The position numbers were made by a program, and so were the translations under genes. A stretch of 54,383 nt of DNA from Bradyrhizobium jicamae. GTDB lineage: Bacteria; Pseudomonadota; Alphaproteobacteria; Rhizobiales; Xanthobacteraceae. The notes beneath the pieces are model-generated. The model searched no databases, was not told the origin of the DNA, and worked only from the letters and a program-made list of their open reading frames with translations. The stretch lies in NCBI RefSeq assembly GCF_001440395.1, contig NZ_LLXZ01000062.1, forward strand, positions 1 through 54,383, given 5' to 3'. Shown here one piece after another: positions 35,019 to 43,659 of this stretch (its first letter is position 1; each line of letters begins with the position of its first letter).

Positions 35019-35462
35019 ATGTTTTTTATGCTTCGCATGGCGTTCTGGCTCGGGCTCGTGCTCGTGCTGCTGCCTAGGGAAAAGACGCCTGAATCGGACA
35101 AGACGCCGCAGATCAGCGCGTCCGAGGCCGTATCGGCTGCGACCGCAGCCGCGTCCGACATGGGCCAGTTCTGCAAGCGCCAGCCGGCGGCTTGCGAGGT
35201 CGGCGGCCAGGCCGCGACGGCGATCGGCCAGCGCGCCCAGGATGGCGCCCGCCAATTGTACAAGATCATCACCGACGACAAGAAGTCCGAGCAACCCAGA
35301 GCTCCCGACAACAGGGCTCCCGACAAGAAGCCCGACCATACCAGTTCGATCGACACCGACGCCGCGGCCGTCGCCGCGAACACGTCGCCCGCCGATGCGC
35401 TGACGGACGACGACATGGCGATCGAATGGCGGATGCCGCGGACGCCGCTGGCCGCAAAATAG
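35019..35462 (+). CDS. DUF5330 family exported protein
   Basis: A 147-residue protein with a short N-terminal hydrophobic segment (MFFMLRMAFWLGLVLVLLP) and a DUF5330 core, recognised by SDMGQFCKRQPAACEVGGQAATAIGQ. The core is followed by a polar Asp/Pro/Lys-rich tail ending EWRMPRTPLAAK. The two Cys residues probably form a disulfide in the periplasm. Such proteins are widespread in Rhizobiales with no known role. ATG 35019 follows a GGGATCGCGAG stretch. Confidence 0.82.
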   Translation: MFFMLRMAFWLGLVLVLLPREKTPESDKTPQISASEAVSAATAAASDMGQFCKRQPAACEVGGQAATAIGQRAQDGARQLYKIITDDKKSEQPRAPDNRAPDKKPDHTSSIDTDAAAVAANTSPADALTDDDMAIEWRMPRTPLAAK

Positions 35463-35544
35463 GCGGCGGAACCGGTTCCATTTCCGTCGCTTTCGTCCGA
35501 TCCGCGTCCTATATAAGGCTTCAAGGAAACGGACGCGGGCCAAG

Positions 35545-35973
35545 ATGACGATCGACGAAATCAGGGACAATTTCGAACTGCTGGACGAGTGGGACGACCG
35601 CTACCGGTACGTCATCGAGCTCGGCCGCACGCTCGATCCGATGCCGGAGGCCGAGCATTCTGCCGAGAACAAGGTCAATGGCTGCGTCAGCCAGGTCTGG
35701 CTTTCCAGGCAGATCGACCGTGGCGGCAATGGCGAACCGCGGCTGAAATATCTGGGTGACAGCGACGCCCACATCGTGCGCGGCCTGATCGCAATCCTGC
35801 TCACGCTGTATTCCGGCCGCACGCCACAGCAGATTCTTTCGACCGATGCGCTCGCCGTGTTCGATGAGTTTGGATTCCGCGAGCACCTGACACCGCAGCG
35901 TTCCAACGGCCTGCGCTCCATGGTCGAGCGCATCCGCTCCGACGCGCGCGAGTCGCTGGCCGCAGCCTCGTAG
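35545..35973 (+). CDS. sufE: SufE family sulfur acceptor
   Basis: A 142-residue SufE protein, which takes persulfide sulfur from the cysteine desulfurase SufS and passes it to the Fe-S scaffold. The active-site Cys47 is in the signature NKVNGCVSQVWL; the family helix start (DNFELLDEWDDRYRYVIELG) and the C-terminal HLTPQRSNGLRSMVERIR are intact. No suf operon is adjacent, so it acts as an unlinked gene, as is common in Rhizobiales. Confidence 0.93.
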   Translation: MTIDEIRDNFELLDEWDDRYRYVIELGRTLDPMPEAEHSAENKVNGCVSQVWLSRQIDRGGNGEPRLKYLGDSDAHIVRGLIAILLTLYSGRTPQQILSTDALAVFDEFGFREHLTPQRSNGLRSMVERIRSDARESLAAAS

Positions 35974-36022
35974 ACACTCCCTTGCGCAAACGCTTTGCGT
36001 TTGTCGCAGGCAATCACGAAAA

Positions 36023-36436
36023 CTACTTCCGTTTCCGCGCCTGCTGACCGAGGCCCATCTTCTTGGCAAGCTGCGAACGCGCCACCGCGTAGTTTGGCGC
36101 CACCATCGGGTAATCCGGCGGCAGGCCCCATTTGTCGCGGTACTGCTCGGGCGTCATGTTGTACTGCGTGCGCAGATGGCGCTTGAGCGACTTGAAGCGC
36201 TTGCCGTCCTCCAGACACACCAGATATTCCGGGGTTATCGACTTCTTCATCGACACTGCCGGCTTGGCCGGCTCAAGCGGTGTCTCGGGCCGGCCGCTCG
36301 ACACCCGCATCAGTGCGGCGTGGACCTGGCTGATCAGGTTCGGGATTTCAGAGGCTTGGGTCGGATTGTTGCTGAGATAGGCCGAAACGATATTGGCGGT
36401 CAGTTCGACGGGCGTTTTGCCGGTGGAATCAGTCAT
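36023..36436 (-). CDS. MucR/Ros family transcriptional regulator
   Basis: A 137-residue prokaryotic zinc-finger-type regulator. The N-terminal oligomerisation part (ELTANIVSAYLSNN) is followed by the finger YLVCLEDGKRFKSLKRHLRTQ and then MTPEQYRDKWGLP and YPMVAPNYA. MucR proteins are AT-rich DNA-binding repressors controlling exopolysaccharide, motility and cell-cycle genes. Compared with Ros (C-C-H-H), only the first Cys and first His remain; the second Cys is Asp and the last His positions are Gln/Tyr. Zinc binding is therefore doubtful and the fold may be held by other contacts, as described for some Mesorhizobium homologues. Confidence 0.92.
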   Translation of the reverse strand: MTDSTGKTPVELTANIVSAYLSNNPTQASEIPNLISQVHAALMRVSSGRPETPLEPAKPAVSMKKSITPEYLVCLEDGKRFKSLKRHLRTQYNMTPEQYRDKWGLPPDYPMVAPNYAVARSQLAKKMGLGQQARKRK

Positions 36437-36619
36437 GGCTCAACCTTCTGGGTCACGAACGCATCTGTCGGCCACACGATCAGACAGTATCCGACCGCGC
36501 CTATACATCAGCGAAAGCTCGTACAACTTGGCGTATATGACCGAAATGCCCAGAAACTGACAAGAACGGCGGCGCTTTATTTTCGACAGCCTGCTTCGCA
36601 GCAAGTATTGGCCGGCACT

Positions 36620-36750
36620 AAAGCGTTTTCCCGCGAAGCATGCCCTCGGACTTGATCCGTGGGTGGGCCCCGGTTCGCGGTAAGAAAACGCGTCAAATCA
36701 AAAATCTGGAGCCCCGTTCCGATTCCATCGGAACGGAAAAAGACTCTAGA
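36620..36750. repeat. Dispersed palindromic intergenic repeat, copy D (inverted, long form)
   Basis: Reverse-oriented relative of copies A-C. AAGCGTTTTC at 36621-36630 and GAAAACGCGTCAAA at 36685-36698 are the element's ends, with a ~30-bp insertion between. It continues into a second palindrome, CCGTTCC.GA..TC.GGAACGG (about 36714-36737). It lies between the mucR start and the end of the next gene, so the 309-bp gap is mostly repeat plus the mucR promoter. Confidence 0.65.
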
Positions 36751-37624
36751 GCCGCTGATCGAGATGCGCGCGCAGTTCGTCGATCGAGGCGAAGCGCATC
36801 ATTCCCTCCGGCATCTGGGCCTCGATCGAACCATCGGAATAGAGCGAATAGGCCATGCCATCGACAATGCCGGACTTCAGCACCGTCACCGCCGGCTGAT
36901 CCTCCGTGCGCCCCGGTCCAGCATTGGCTTCCGCGAGCGTTGGAGGCATGCGGCCACCGCGCCGCGGCGGCAGCGGCGGTAACGGGGCTTCAGCAGTCTT
37001 GCCGCGGTCCGCTCTCGGCCAGGCGTCATCGAACACCCCGCGTGGCGGTTCGGCCGGTTCCACCGGCGGCACGGCGGGCGGATTGGAACGAAAATCCGAT
37101 GACAGCAGATCCGGCGGCAGCGGCTCGCTGCCCCGCGATTGCGCGCGCTCGCGCTCCTTTCGCGATGTCGAGGAAAACAGCAAGTTGCGCTTCGGCTTTG
37201 GAACCGATGGCGGCGGTTCGGGGTGGGTCGGTTCCGGGATCGGGTGATCACGCAAGACAGTCTCGTTCTGCCACGGCGGCGGTGCCGCTGGCGAGAATGG
37301 TCCGACACCGCCCGCCTGTTCCGCAGCCGGGAAACTGGGGACGACCGGAGCGGTATCCCGCGCCGCGACGCCAGGAAGCGGCGGCCGCGCTGCGGCCTCA
37401 TCGCGTGCTTCGGGGAAACCGGCGCCGAGCCGACGCGCGATGTTCTTCAACTCCCGGACCGCCACCCACAATGCAAACATGACCGCGCCGGTGCAAACGC
37501 CGATTACGCCGGCGATGATCAGCGTGTTGCCGGTGCTGAACTCCTTGATCGGTATCCCGAAGCCGATCGCCAACAGGCCTGCCAAAGCGAGGCCGATCGC
37601 GGCGACCAACACCACAAACATCAT
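36746..37624 (-). CDS. Bitopic membrane protein with Pro-rich linker
   Basis: A 292-residue protein with two N-terminal TM helices (VVLVAAIGLALAGLLAIGFGI and TLIIAGVIGVCTGAVMFALWV), then a cytoplasmic Pro/Ala/Arg-rich region of about 150 residues. A small conserved C-terminal domain follows (TVLKSGIVDGMAYSLYSDGS.. MRFASIDELRAHLDQRL). The end domain reads like a short regulatory beta-unit, but I cannot name it. It is conserved-looking and probably specific to Bradyrhizobium-type bacteria. The next methionine lies one codon in, so the start is near-certain. Confidence 0.75.
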   Translation of the reverse strand: MMFVVLVAAIGLALAGLLAIGFGIPIKEFSTGNTLIIAGVIGVCTGAVMFALWVAVRELKNIARRLGAGFPEARDEAAARPPLPGVAARDTAPVVPSFPAAEQAGGVGPFSPAAPPPWQNETVLRDHPIPEPTHPEPPPSVPKPKRNLLFSSTSRKERERAQSRGSEPLPPDLLSSDFRSNPPAVPPVEPAEPPRGVFDDAWPRADRGKTAEAPLPPLPPRRGGRMPPTLAEANAGPGRTEDQPAVTVLKSGIVDGMAYSLYSDGSIEAQMPEGMMRFASIDELRAHLDQRL

Positions 37625-37962
37625 TGAACTAACCCCTCAGCCGCGCCCTTAACGCTCGCCAGCCGCCCCACGCCACGATACCGTCATCTTGTGCGCACCG
37701 CCAACCGCCAATTGCATCCCCGGTTCCATAATGGCGCCGGTCCGTTTGCCGGATTCCGATTCGGCTGCCATTCAGGTACCGTTCAGCCCGCCGGCCGTAG
37801 TTATACCGTCTACCAATTACTGCCCTTTTGTTGCATTGCATCAGGGCTTTAGGCCACAATTCCCAATTACTTGGAAATGGAACTAGGCTATATGGGTACC
37901 CGGGGAATGAGGCTCAACAATATCCTTCGTGGGCCATAGGGGACGCTGGGTTACCAATCGCC

Positions 37963-39612
37963 ATGTCATCCATCACGACTTCTGCCCTCGATACGCCCGC
38001 GCGGCGCTCGTTGGAGCGGACCTGTGACGACCTTGCCATCTTCGTGCTGGCCGTGGTCGCCCTGGTCGCGGGCCTGACTTTCCGCGACTACGGGCTGGGC
38101 TGGGACGACTACACGCACGCCGAATATGCCGACCTGCTGTTGCGGATGTATGGTTCCGGCTTCAAGGACACCGGGGCGCTGTCGTTCGCCAATCTCTACA
38201 TGTATGGCGGCGGCTTCGATATGGCGGCGGCGCTGCTGCACAAGATCATCCCGCTCGAACTGTTTGAAACGCGGCGCCTGCTCGGCGCCGTCGTCGGCCT
38301 GATCGGCCTTGGCGTGACCTGGCGGCTGGCGCGCCGCGTCGGCGGTCCGCTTGCGGGGTTCGCGACGCTGCTGCTGCTGGCGCTGTGCCCGACCTTCTAC
38401 GGGCACATGTTCATGAACCCGAAGGACGCGCCGTTTGCCGTCTCGATGGTGATCCTGCTGCTGGGCCTGGTGCGCCTCGCTGAGGAATATCCCTCACCCT
38501 CGCCGCGCACCATCCTGATCGTCGGCCTTGGCGCCGGTCTCTCCATCGGCTGCCGGATTCTCGGCGGGATGGCGCTGGTCTATGCCATGGTGGGCTTCGT
38601 CCCGCTGCTGATCGAGGAAGTTCGCAAGCAAGGCTCGCGCGAAGCCATTCGCCGCTTCGTCCATGTCGTGTATGTGCTGCTGCCCGGCCTTGTGCTCGGA
38701 TACCTGATCATGGGCCTTGTGTGGCCGTGGTCGATCATGGAGGCGGACCATCCCTTCAAGGCGCTGACCTATTTCTCGCACTTCTTCGAGAAGCCCTGGA
38801 AGGAAATGTTCGACGGCGCGCTGGTGTCGGTGCCTGATATGCCGTGGTCCTACCTGCCGACGCTGTTCGCGCTGCAGCTTCCCGAGGTCATGCTTGCGCT
38901 TCTGGTCGCCGGCATCGTCGGAACCTTCATGTCGCTGTCGCGCCTGGACGTGACGGCGCGCCGCAAGACCATCTTCCTGATGCTGACGCTGGCGGCGACC
39001 TTGCCGCTGGTGATCGCGATGGTGAAGCGGCCGGCGCTCTATAACGGCATCCGGCATTTCGTTTTCGTCATCCCGCCGATGGCGGTGCTCGCCGGCGTGT
39101 CGTTCGCCTGGGGCATGAACTGGCTGAAGGACAATCACCGCCGCTGGCAACCCGCCGCGCTGGCGGTGTTCACGTTCGGCCTTCTGTTGCCGCTCAGCGA
39201 AATGATCCGCCTGCATCCCTACGAATACACCCACTTCAATCACATCGCCGGCACGGTTCGGACCGCCGACAATTACTTCATGCTGGACTATTGGGGTCTG
39301 GCGCTGAAGCAGGCTTCCGACGGTCTGCGCGAAGAGCTGGTAGAGCGCCAGGAAGTGGTTCCGGCGGGGCGCAAGTGGAAGGTCGCGGTGTGCGGTCCGC
39401 AGCGGCCGGCGCAGGTCGCGCTCGGCCCCGACTTCACGATCGGCTGGGACAGCCAGTCCGCCGACTTCGCGATGACGCTGGGCGAATTCTACTGCAAGGG
39501 CCTTACCGCGCCGGTCATGGTGGAAATCAAGCGTGATGACGTCGTGTTCGCCCGCGTCTACGATATCCGCGGCCGTCCCATACCGACGCTGCTGGCAATT
39601 CCGGCGCCGTAA
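37963..39612 (+). CDS. GT39-like membrane glycosyltransferase
   Basis: A 549-residue polytopic protein with 10-12 TM helices of the PMT/ArnT (glycosyltransferase family 39) type. After TM1 comes FRDYGLGWDDYTHAEYAD, whose acidic pair corresponds to the catalytic loop of these polyprenyl-phosphate sugar transferases; MNPKDAPFAVS and RILGGMAL follow. The C-terminal periplasmic part (about residues 440-549) contains VCGPQRPAQVALGPD. Acceptor and donor are unknown. ATG 37963 is the first plausible start; the frame is open further upstream but reads non-coding. Confidence 0.8.
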   Translation: MSSITTSALDTPARRSLERTCDDLAIFVLAVVALVAGLTFRDYGLGWDDYTHAEYADLLLRMYGSGFKDTGALSFANLYMYGGGFDMAAALLHKIIPLELFETRRLLGAVVGLIGLGVTWRLARRVGGPLAGFATLLLLALCPTFYGHMFMNPKDAPFAVSMVILLLGLVRLAEEYPSPSPRTILIVGLGAGLSIGCRILGGMALVYAMVGFVPLLIEEVRKQGSREAIRRFVHVVYVLLPGLVLGYLIMGLVWPWSIMEADHPFKALTYFSHFFEKPWKEMFDGALVSVPDMPWSYLPTLFALQLPEVMLALLVAGIVGTFMSLSRLDVTARRKTIFLMLTLAATLPLVIAMVKRPALYNGIRHFVFVIPPMAVLAGVSFAWGMNWLKDNHRRWQPAALAVFTFGLLLPLSEMIRLHPYEYTHFNHIAGTVRTADNYFMLDYWGLALKQASDGLREELVERQEVVPAGRKWKVAVCGPQRPAQVALGPDFTIGWDSQSADFAMTLGEFYCKGLTAPVMVEIKRDDVVFARVYDIRGRPIPTLLAIPAP

Positions 39613-39619
39613 CGGTGTG

Positions 39620-39646
39620 CCTGCGATGGCATGACTGCCACGCAGG
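39620..39646 (+). terminator. Hairpin after the glycosyltransferase gene
   Basis: CCTGCG-A-TGGCA / TGCCA-CGCAGG forms an 11-bp stem with one bulge and a four-base loop, eight bases past the stop. A clear T-run is missing, so it is a weak or factor-assisted terminator at best. Confidence 0.35.
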
Positions 39647-39720
39647 ACGCCTGTCTTGCTGGCCGTCCGGCGCAGGACTAGGCTCGCTCTCGACATCGAT
39701 CATTTTCGGGAGATCGCGCT

Positions 39721-40500
39721 ATGTCGCCAGCCGAAGCTCGCCTGAAGCAAGTTCCATCCGGTATGACGGACGCTGAGTGGAACCAGCGGATCAACCTCGC
39801 CGCCTGCTATCGCCTAGTCGCGCTCTATGGCTGGGACGATCTGGTCGACACCCACATCTCGGCCCGCGTGCCCGGCCCCGACCATCATTTTCTGATCAAC
39901 CCTTACGGGCTGATGTTCGAGGAGATCACGGCGTCAAGCCTGGTGAAGGTCGATCTCCACGGCAACCAGCTCAGCGAAAGCGAATACAGCATCAATCCGG
40001 CGGGCTTCACCATCCATTCGGCGATCCACGAGGTGCGCGAGGATGCCGGCTGCGTGCTCCATCTGCACACGCCCGACGGAACGGCGGTGGCGAGCTGCAT
40101 GGAAGGCCTGCTGCCGATGAACCAGACCGCGCAATTCGTTACCCACGACCTCGCCTATCACGACTATGAAGGCGTGGCGCTGGACCATGACGAGCGCCCG
40201 CGGCTGCAGAAGGATCTCGGCAACAAGAACCACATGCTGCTGCGCAATCACGGCACGCTCACCGTCGGCCGTTCGGTCGCCTCCGCCTTCGAGCGCATGT
40301 ACCATCTGGAAAGGGCCTGCACGATGCAGGTGCGCACCCGCATGCTGGGTCCGACCGCCTACCCGATCGAACAGGCCGTGGTCGACAAGAACGAACAATT
40401 GTTCAGCAATGCCGATTTCGCCGAGCGGCGCTCGACCCAATTGGTGTGGCCGCCGCTGTTGCGCAAGCTCGATCGGATCGATCCGAGCTACAAGACCTGA
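39721..40500 (+). CDS. Class II aldolase/adducin family protein
   Basis: A 259-residue protein with the AraD/FucA fold. The zinc ligands are visible in VLHLHTPDGTA (two His) and LLRNHGTLTVG (third His). Strand and loop motifs THISARVPGPDHHFLINPYG and SEYSINPAGFTIHSAIHE match the adducin-like bacterial branch rather than the sugar-phosphate aldolases. ATG 39721 has GGGAG upstream. The substrate is unknown; reactions in the family are retro-aldol cleavage, epimerisation or decarboxylation of sugar acids. An epimerase gene follows after repeat copy C. Confidence 0.88.
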   Translation: MSPAEARLKQVPSGMTDAEWNQRINLAACYRLVALYGWDDLVDTHISARVPGPDHHFLINPYGLMFEEITASSLVKVDLHGNQLSESEYSINPAGFTIHSAIHEVREDAGCVLHLHTPDGTAVASCMEGLLPMNQTAQFVTHDLAYHDYEGVALDHDERPRLQKDLGNKNHMLLRNHGTLTVGRSVASAFERMYHLERACTMQVRTRMLGPTAYPIEQAVVDKNEQLFSNADFAERRSTQLVWPPLLRKLDRIDPSYKT

Positions 40501-40517
40501 GGCTCTAGATTCTTCCT

Positions 40518-40567
40518 TTGACGCGTTTTCTTGACGCGAACCGGCGTCCACTTCGCTCGAAAACGCT
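40518..40567. repeat. Dispersed palindromic intergenic repeat, copy C
   Basis: TTGACGCGTTTTCTTGACGC.. to ..CACTTCGCTCGAAAACGCT. Nearly identical to copies A and B, with the same GCGTTTTC/GAAAACGC inverted ends. It fills the gap between the aldolase-like and epimerase genes. Confidence 0.8.
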
Positions 40568-40592
40568 ATAGCGCGCGAGAGGTTCTAACGGC

Positions 40593-41576
40593 GTGACGGT
40601 ACTGGTGACCGGCAGTTCCGGCCATTTGGGCGAGGCGCTGATGCGTACGCTGCAGACGCAGCGGCGCGAGGCCATTGGCATCGACATTCTGCCCGGCGCG
40701 TTCACGCATCACGCAGGCTCGATTGCTGACCGGGCGTTCGTGCGCCGTTGCATGAGGGGCGTCACGACGGTGCTGCACGCCGCGACGTTGCACAAGCCGC
40801 ACGTGGCGACCCACAGCCGCCAGGACTTCGTCGACGTCAACATCACGGGCACGCTCAACCTGCTCGAAGAGGCCGCGGCAGCCGGCGTCTCGGCGTTCGT
40901 CTACACCAGCACCACCAGCGTCTTCGGCGATGCGCTGGTACCGCCACCGGGCGAGCCGGCGGCCTGGATCACCGAAGACGTCACGGCGGTACCGAAGAAT
41001 ATCTATGGCGTCACCAAGGCCGCCGCGGAGGATCTGTGCCAGCTATTTGCGCGCAATCATTCGCTTCGCGCCGTCGTGCTGCGCACCTCGCGTTTCTTTC
41101 CCGAGGAGGACGACAATCGCGCGGCACGCGAGGCTTTTGTCGACGCCAACGCCAAGACCAACGAGTTCCTCTATCGCCGCGTCGATATCGAAGACGTCGT
41201 CAGTGCGCATCTCCTGGCGGCACAGCACGCGCCATCGGCCGGTTTCGCGAAATACATCATCAGCGCCACCACGCCGTTCGCGCGCCACGACGCGGCGGAA
41301 TTGCGCACCAACGCGCCGGCCGTGGTCCGCCGCTACGTGCCGGACCATGAGGCCGAGTATGCACGGCGCGGCTGGACGATGATCCCAGGCATCGATCGCG
41401 TCTATGTCAACGACCGCGCACGCGCCGAACTCGGCTGGCAGCCGCGCCATGATTTCCGCACGCTGATGGCGCGGCCGCGGACCGACGATGACATTCGCAG
41501 CCCGCTGGCACGAGAGATAGGCAGCAAGGGTTATCACGATCGCGTTTTTCGCGAGGGTCCCTACCCGGTGGAGTGA
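40593..41576 (+). CDS. NAD(P)-dependent epimerase/dehydratase (extended SDR)
   Basis: A 327-residue extended short-chain dehydrogenase. The Rossmann motif is TGSSGHLG at residues 6-13; the active-site set is Thr/Ser in FVYTSTTSVFG and Tyr-Lys in YGVTKAAAE. NADP/NAD preference is suggested as NAD by Asp after the second strand (GIDI). It starts with GTG at 40593. Substrates of the family are nucleotide sugars or similar; this one lacks clear UDP-sugar signature text. It is possibly co-transcribed with the aldolase-like gene and ends at a strong terminator. Confidence 0.87.
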   Translation: MTVLVTGSSGHLGEALMRTLQTQRREAIGIDILPGAFTHHAGSIADRAFVRRCMRGVTTVLHAATLHKPHVATHSRQDFVDVNITGTLNLLEEAAAAGVSAFVYTSTTSVFGDALVPPPGEPAAWITEDVTAVPKNIYGVTKAAAEDLCQLFARNHSLRAVVLRTSRFFPEEDDNRAAREAFVDANAKTNEFLYRRVDIEDVVSAHLLAAQHAPSAGFAKYIISATTPFARHDAAELRTNAPAVVRRYVPDHEAEYARRGWTMIPGIDRVYVNDRARAELGWQPRHDFRTLMARPRTDDDIRSPLAREIGSKGYHDRVFREGPYPVE

Positions 41577-41654
41577 GCGCAGAAGATTATCGATTGGACT
41601 AGTCGCGCAGATGAGCTAAACTGCCGGCCACACACCCTCTACGCGTTTGGAATC

Positions 41655-41684
41655 AAAACGCCGCCCAATCCCGGGCGGCGTTTT
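41655..41684. terminator. Bidirectional intrinsic terminator
   Basis: AAAACGCCGCCC / GGGCGGCGTTTT forms a perfect 12-bp stem with a six-base loop; A-rich on the left and T-rich on the right, it serves both the epimerase gene (plus) and the PAS kinase gene (minus). Confidence 0.88.
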
Positions 41685-41705
41685 TATTTGCGGATGGCGT
41701 AACGC

Positions 41706-43322
41706 TCACGTCCCGTTCGGCATCTGTCTTGGGAGTATGATCCTTACATCGGTCCCCTTGCCGGGTTCGCTGCTCAAGCGAAGCTGGCCGCCCAGGCGAT
41801 CCGTCACCACGCTGTAGACGATATGCAGGCCGAGGCCAGTGCCGCCCTGGTGGCGGCGGGTAGAAAAGAACGGATCGAACGCCTGCCGCCTGACGTCCGG
41901 GCTCATGCCGCAGCCGTCGTCGCTAAAGATGATCTCGACATCATCGGCGCCGCACGCGCTCACCTTGATGGCAATAATTCCCTGCCGGCCGTCCGGAAAC
42001 GCATGCGCGATCGCGTTGAGGAAAAGATTGGTCAACACCTGCCCGTAGGAGCCGGGATAGCTGCTGATCGAAAGGCCCTGCTCGCACTCGACGTTCAGCG
42101 TCACGCCGTGCTTTGGCAGAGCCGGCCGTAAGCCCGTGGCGACCTGCTCAGTGAGATCGCCGAGGTCGAACGACCGAAGATCCGAAGTGTTGCGGTCGGA
42201 CGCCACCTGCTTGAACGACTGGATCAATTCGGCTGCACGGTGCAGGCTCTCCTGAAGCTGCGCAGAGCCGTCGCGCACGGCGCTCACAAACTCGTTAAGG
42301 CTCGACCGCTTGAGCGTTCCCTGCGCCGTTTCCGCGGCAAACTGTCGGCTTTTGCGCTCCAGCGATGACGCGACCGTCAGACTGGTGCCGAGCGGATTGT
42401 TGATTTCGTGCGCGACACCAGCGACCAGCCGACCAAGCGCTGCAAGCTTTTCCGCCTCGATCAACGAGTTCTGGGTCTCGCGTAGATTTTGCAACGCGGC
42501 TTCGGCCGCATCCCTTGCCCTGCGCACTTCCCGCTCGCTGCGCTTGCGTTCGCTGATGTCGATATGGGTGCCGATCCAGCCATACACCAAGCCCTGGGGA
42601 TCGCGCAGCGGAACGACGCGCGTCAGGAACGGGCGATACTCGCCATCCTTGCCGAGCAGCGACAGTTCCGCCTCCATGGCGGTGCCGGTTGCCAATGCCT
42701 CGATCCAGCGATTGCCAAGCACCGTATGCCAGGCATGCGGATCGATCTCGCCGGCAGGCCTGCCCGTGTATTCGTACCAGTGACTATTGAGCCAGTAGAT
42801 CGCGCCATCGGCGTGCGTCATCCACACCAGTTGCGGAATCGAATCCGCCAGCGTGTGGAACTGGCGTTCGCTCGCCCTCAGTGCGGCCTCGGCGCGCTTG
42901 CGCTCGGTAATCTCCTCGGCGGCGACATTGACGCCAACGATCTCACCGTCGGCGTTGCGATGCGGGTGCCAGTAGGTGACCCAGAAGCGCTCATCGGTCT
43001 GGTCGGCGCGCTGGCCGGCCACCTCGATGCCGGTGACGGGATCACCGGTGCGCATGATTGACTGCACGATGCCTTCGACGGCGTCCGCCAGTGCCGGTAC
43101 GCAATCCCCTACATAGCGGCCAAGATGGTCCTCTACGGAAATGCCGCAGATATCGGTCAGGCGCTGGTTGATCTGGAGGTAGCGGCAGTCAGGCGACAGG
43201 AACGCAAGGCCGACCGGCGCGGTGTCGTAGATCAGTTGCAGCGTCGGCTGCCGCGGATCGAACACCTCTTCTGAAAATCGCGGCGGTACGCCGGTCGCAA
43301 TCGACTGCTGATATGGTGTCAT
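41706..43322 (-). CDS. Soluble PAS-PAS sensor histidine kinase
   Basis: A 538-residue cytoplasmic kinase. PAS1 is at about residues 25-145 (APVGLAFLSPDCRYLQINQRL; WVTYWHPHRNADGEIVGV) and PAS2 at 150-270 (IPQLVWMTHADGAIYWLNSHWYEYTG; YGWIGTHIDISERK). A coiled coil precedes a HisKA domain with His in LVAGVAHEINNPLGTSL and a HATPase_c domain (LFLNAIAHAF, DDGCGMSPDV, GGTGLGLHIV). No membrane helix and no linked response regulator are present, so the partner is encoded elsewhere. Its ATG overlaps the stop of a short upstream frame (ATGA). Confidence 0.9.
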   Translation of the reverse strand: MTPYQQSIATGVPPRFSEEVFDPRQPTLQLIYDTAPVGLAFLSPDCRYLQINQRLTDICGISVEDHLGRYVGDCVPALADAVEGIVQSIMRTGDPVTGIEVAGQRADQTDERFWVTYWHPHRNADGEIVGVNVAAEEITERKRAEAALRASERQFHTLADSIPQLVWMTHADGAIYWLNSHWYEYTGRPAGEIDPHAWHTVLGNRWIEALATGTAMEAELSLLGKDGEYRPFLTRVVPLRDPQGLVYGWIGTHIDISERKRSEREVRRARDAAEAALQNLRETQNSLIEAEKLAALGRLVAGVAHEINNPLGTSLTVASSLERKSRQFAAETAQGTLKRSSLNEFVSAVRDGSAQLQESLHRAAELIQSFKQVASDRNTSDLRSFDLGDLTEQVATGLRPALPKHGVTLNVECEQGLSISSYPGSYGQVLTNLFLNAIAHAFPDGRQGIIAIKVSACGADDVEIIFSDDGCGMSPDVRRQAFDPFFSTRRHQGGTGLGLHIVYSVVTDRLGGQLRLSSEPGKGTDVRIILPRQMPNGT

Positions 43323-43501
43323 CGGCTGCTATTGGCTTTTGTCGCCAATCCTCCCGCGCACGACGCAACTAGGCCCGATAAGATTGTAGAGACAGTGATT
43401 GCTTCGGCATGCGTGCCGCCAGGGATCCGGATCATGTCGCCGACCGTCTCGTCTGCCGGCGGCAGATCGAACCGGTCCGTCCCGGGCGACGAGACGGTCA
43501 T
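43319..43501 (-). CDS. Short ORF coupled to the PAS kinase, possible FGE remnant
   Basis: A 60-codon frame from ATG 43501 whose TGA overlaps the kinase ATG (ATGA). The middle, GDMIRIPGGT, matches the N-terminal strand of formylglycine-generating (SUMF1/FGE) domains, where it normally continues FRMGSD; here the sequence changes abruptly to HAEAITVSTI and stops. It is either a decayed FGE gene start or a small coupled gene. No clear Shine-Dalgarno. Confidence 0.35.
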   Translation of the reverse strand: MTVSSPGTDRFDLPPADETVGDMIRIPGGTHAEAITVSTILSGLVASCAGGLATKANSSR

Positions 43502-43518
43502 CCGCGGGATTGAACGCC

Positions 43519-43659
43519 TCAATAGGCTGGCGTGCAATAGTCCCAGTGGCCCTGGACCTGCCCCAGAAACACCACATTCTGCGCTGGCGGGGCCGGTGCG
43601 GTGCCCACCGCGGTCGCCGCAATAACGGTGCCAAGCGCGGCAGAGTGGACCAAAGCCAA
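43519..43659 (-). CDS. Possible small secreted peptide (46 aa)
   Basis: A TTG-initiated frame giving a signal-peptide-like start (ALVHSAALGTVIAATAVGTA), a likely cleavage near APAPPAQ, and a short tail VVFLGQVQGHWDYCTPAY. The codon usage looks coding, but the start codon is weak and the frame is not supported by a ribosome site; it may be a fragment. Between here and 43915 I see no other gene. Confidence 0.3.
   Translation of the reverse strand: MALVHSAALGTVIAATAVGTAPAPPAQNVVFLGQVQGHWDYCTPAY

Noticed and set aside
38494..39696. 400-codon open frame opposite the GT39-like gene, rich in His/Gln/Arg
   Set aside because: The composition is that of a reverse-complement membrane protein; no motif is present.
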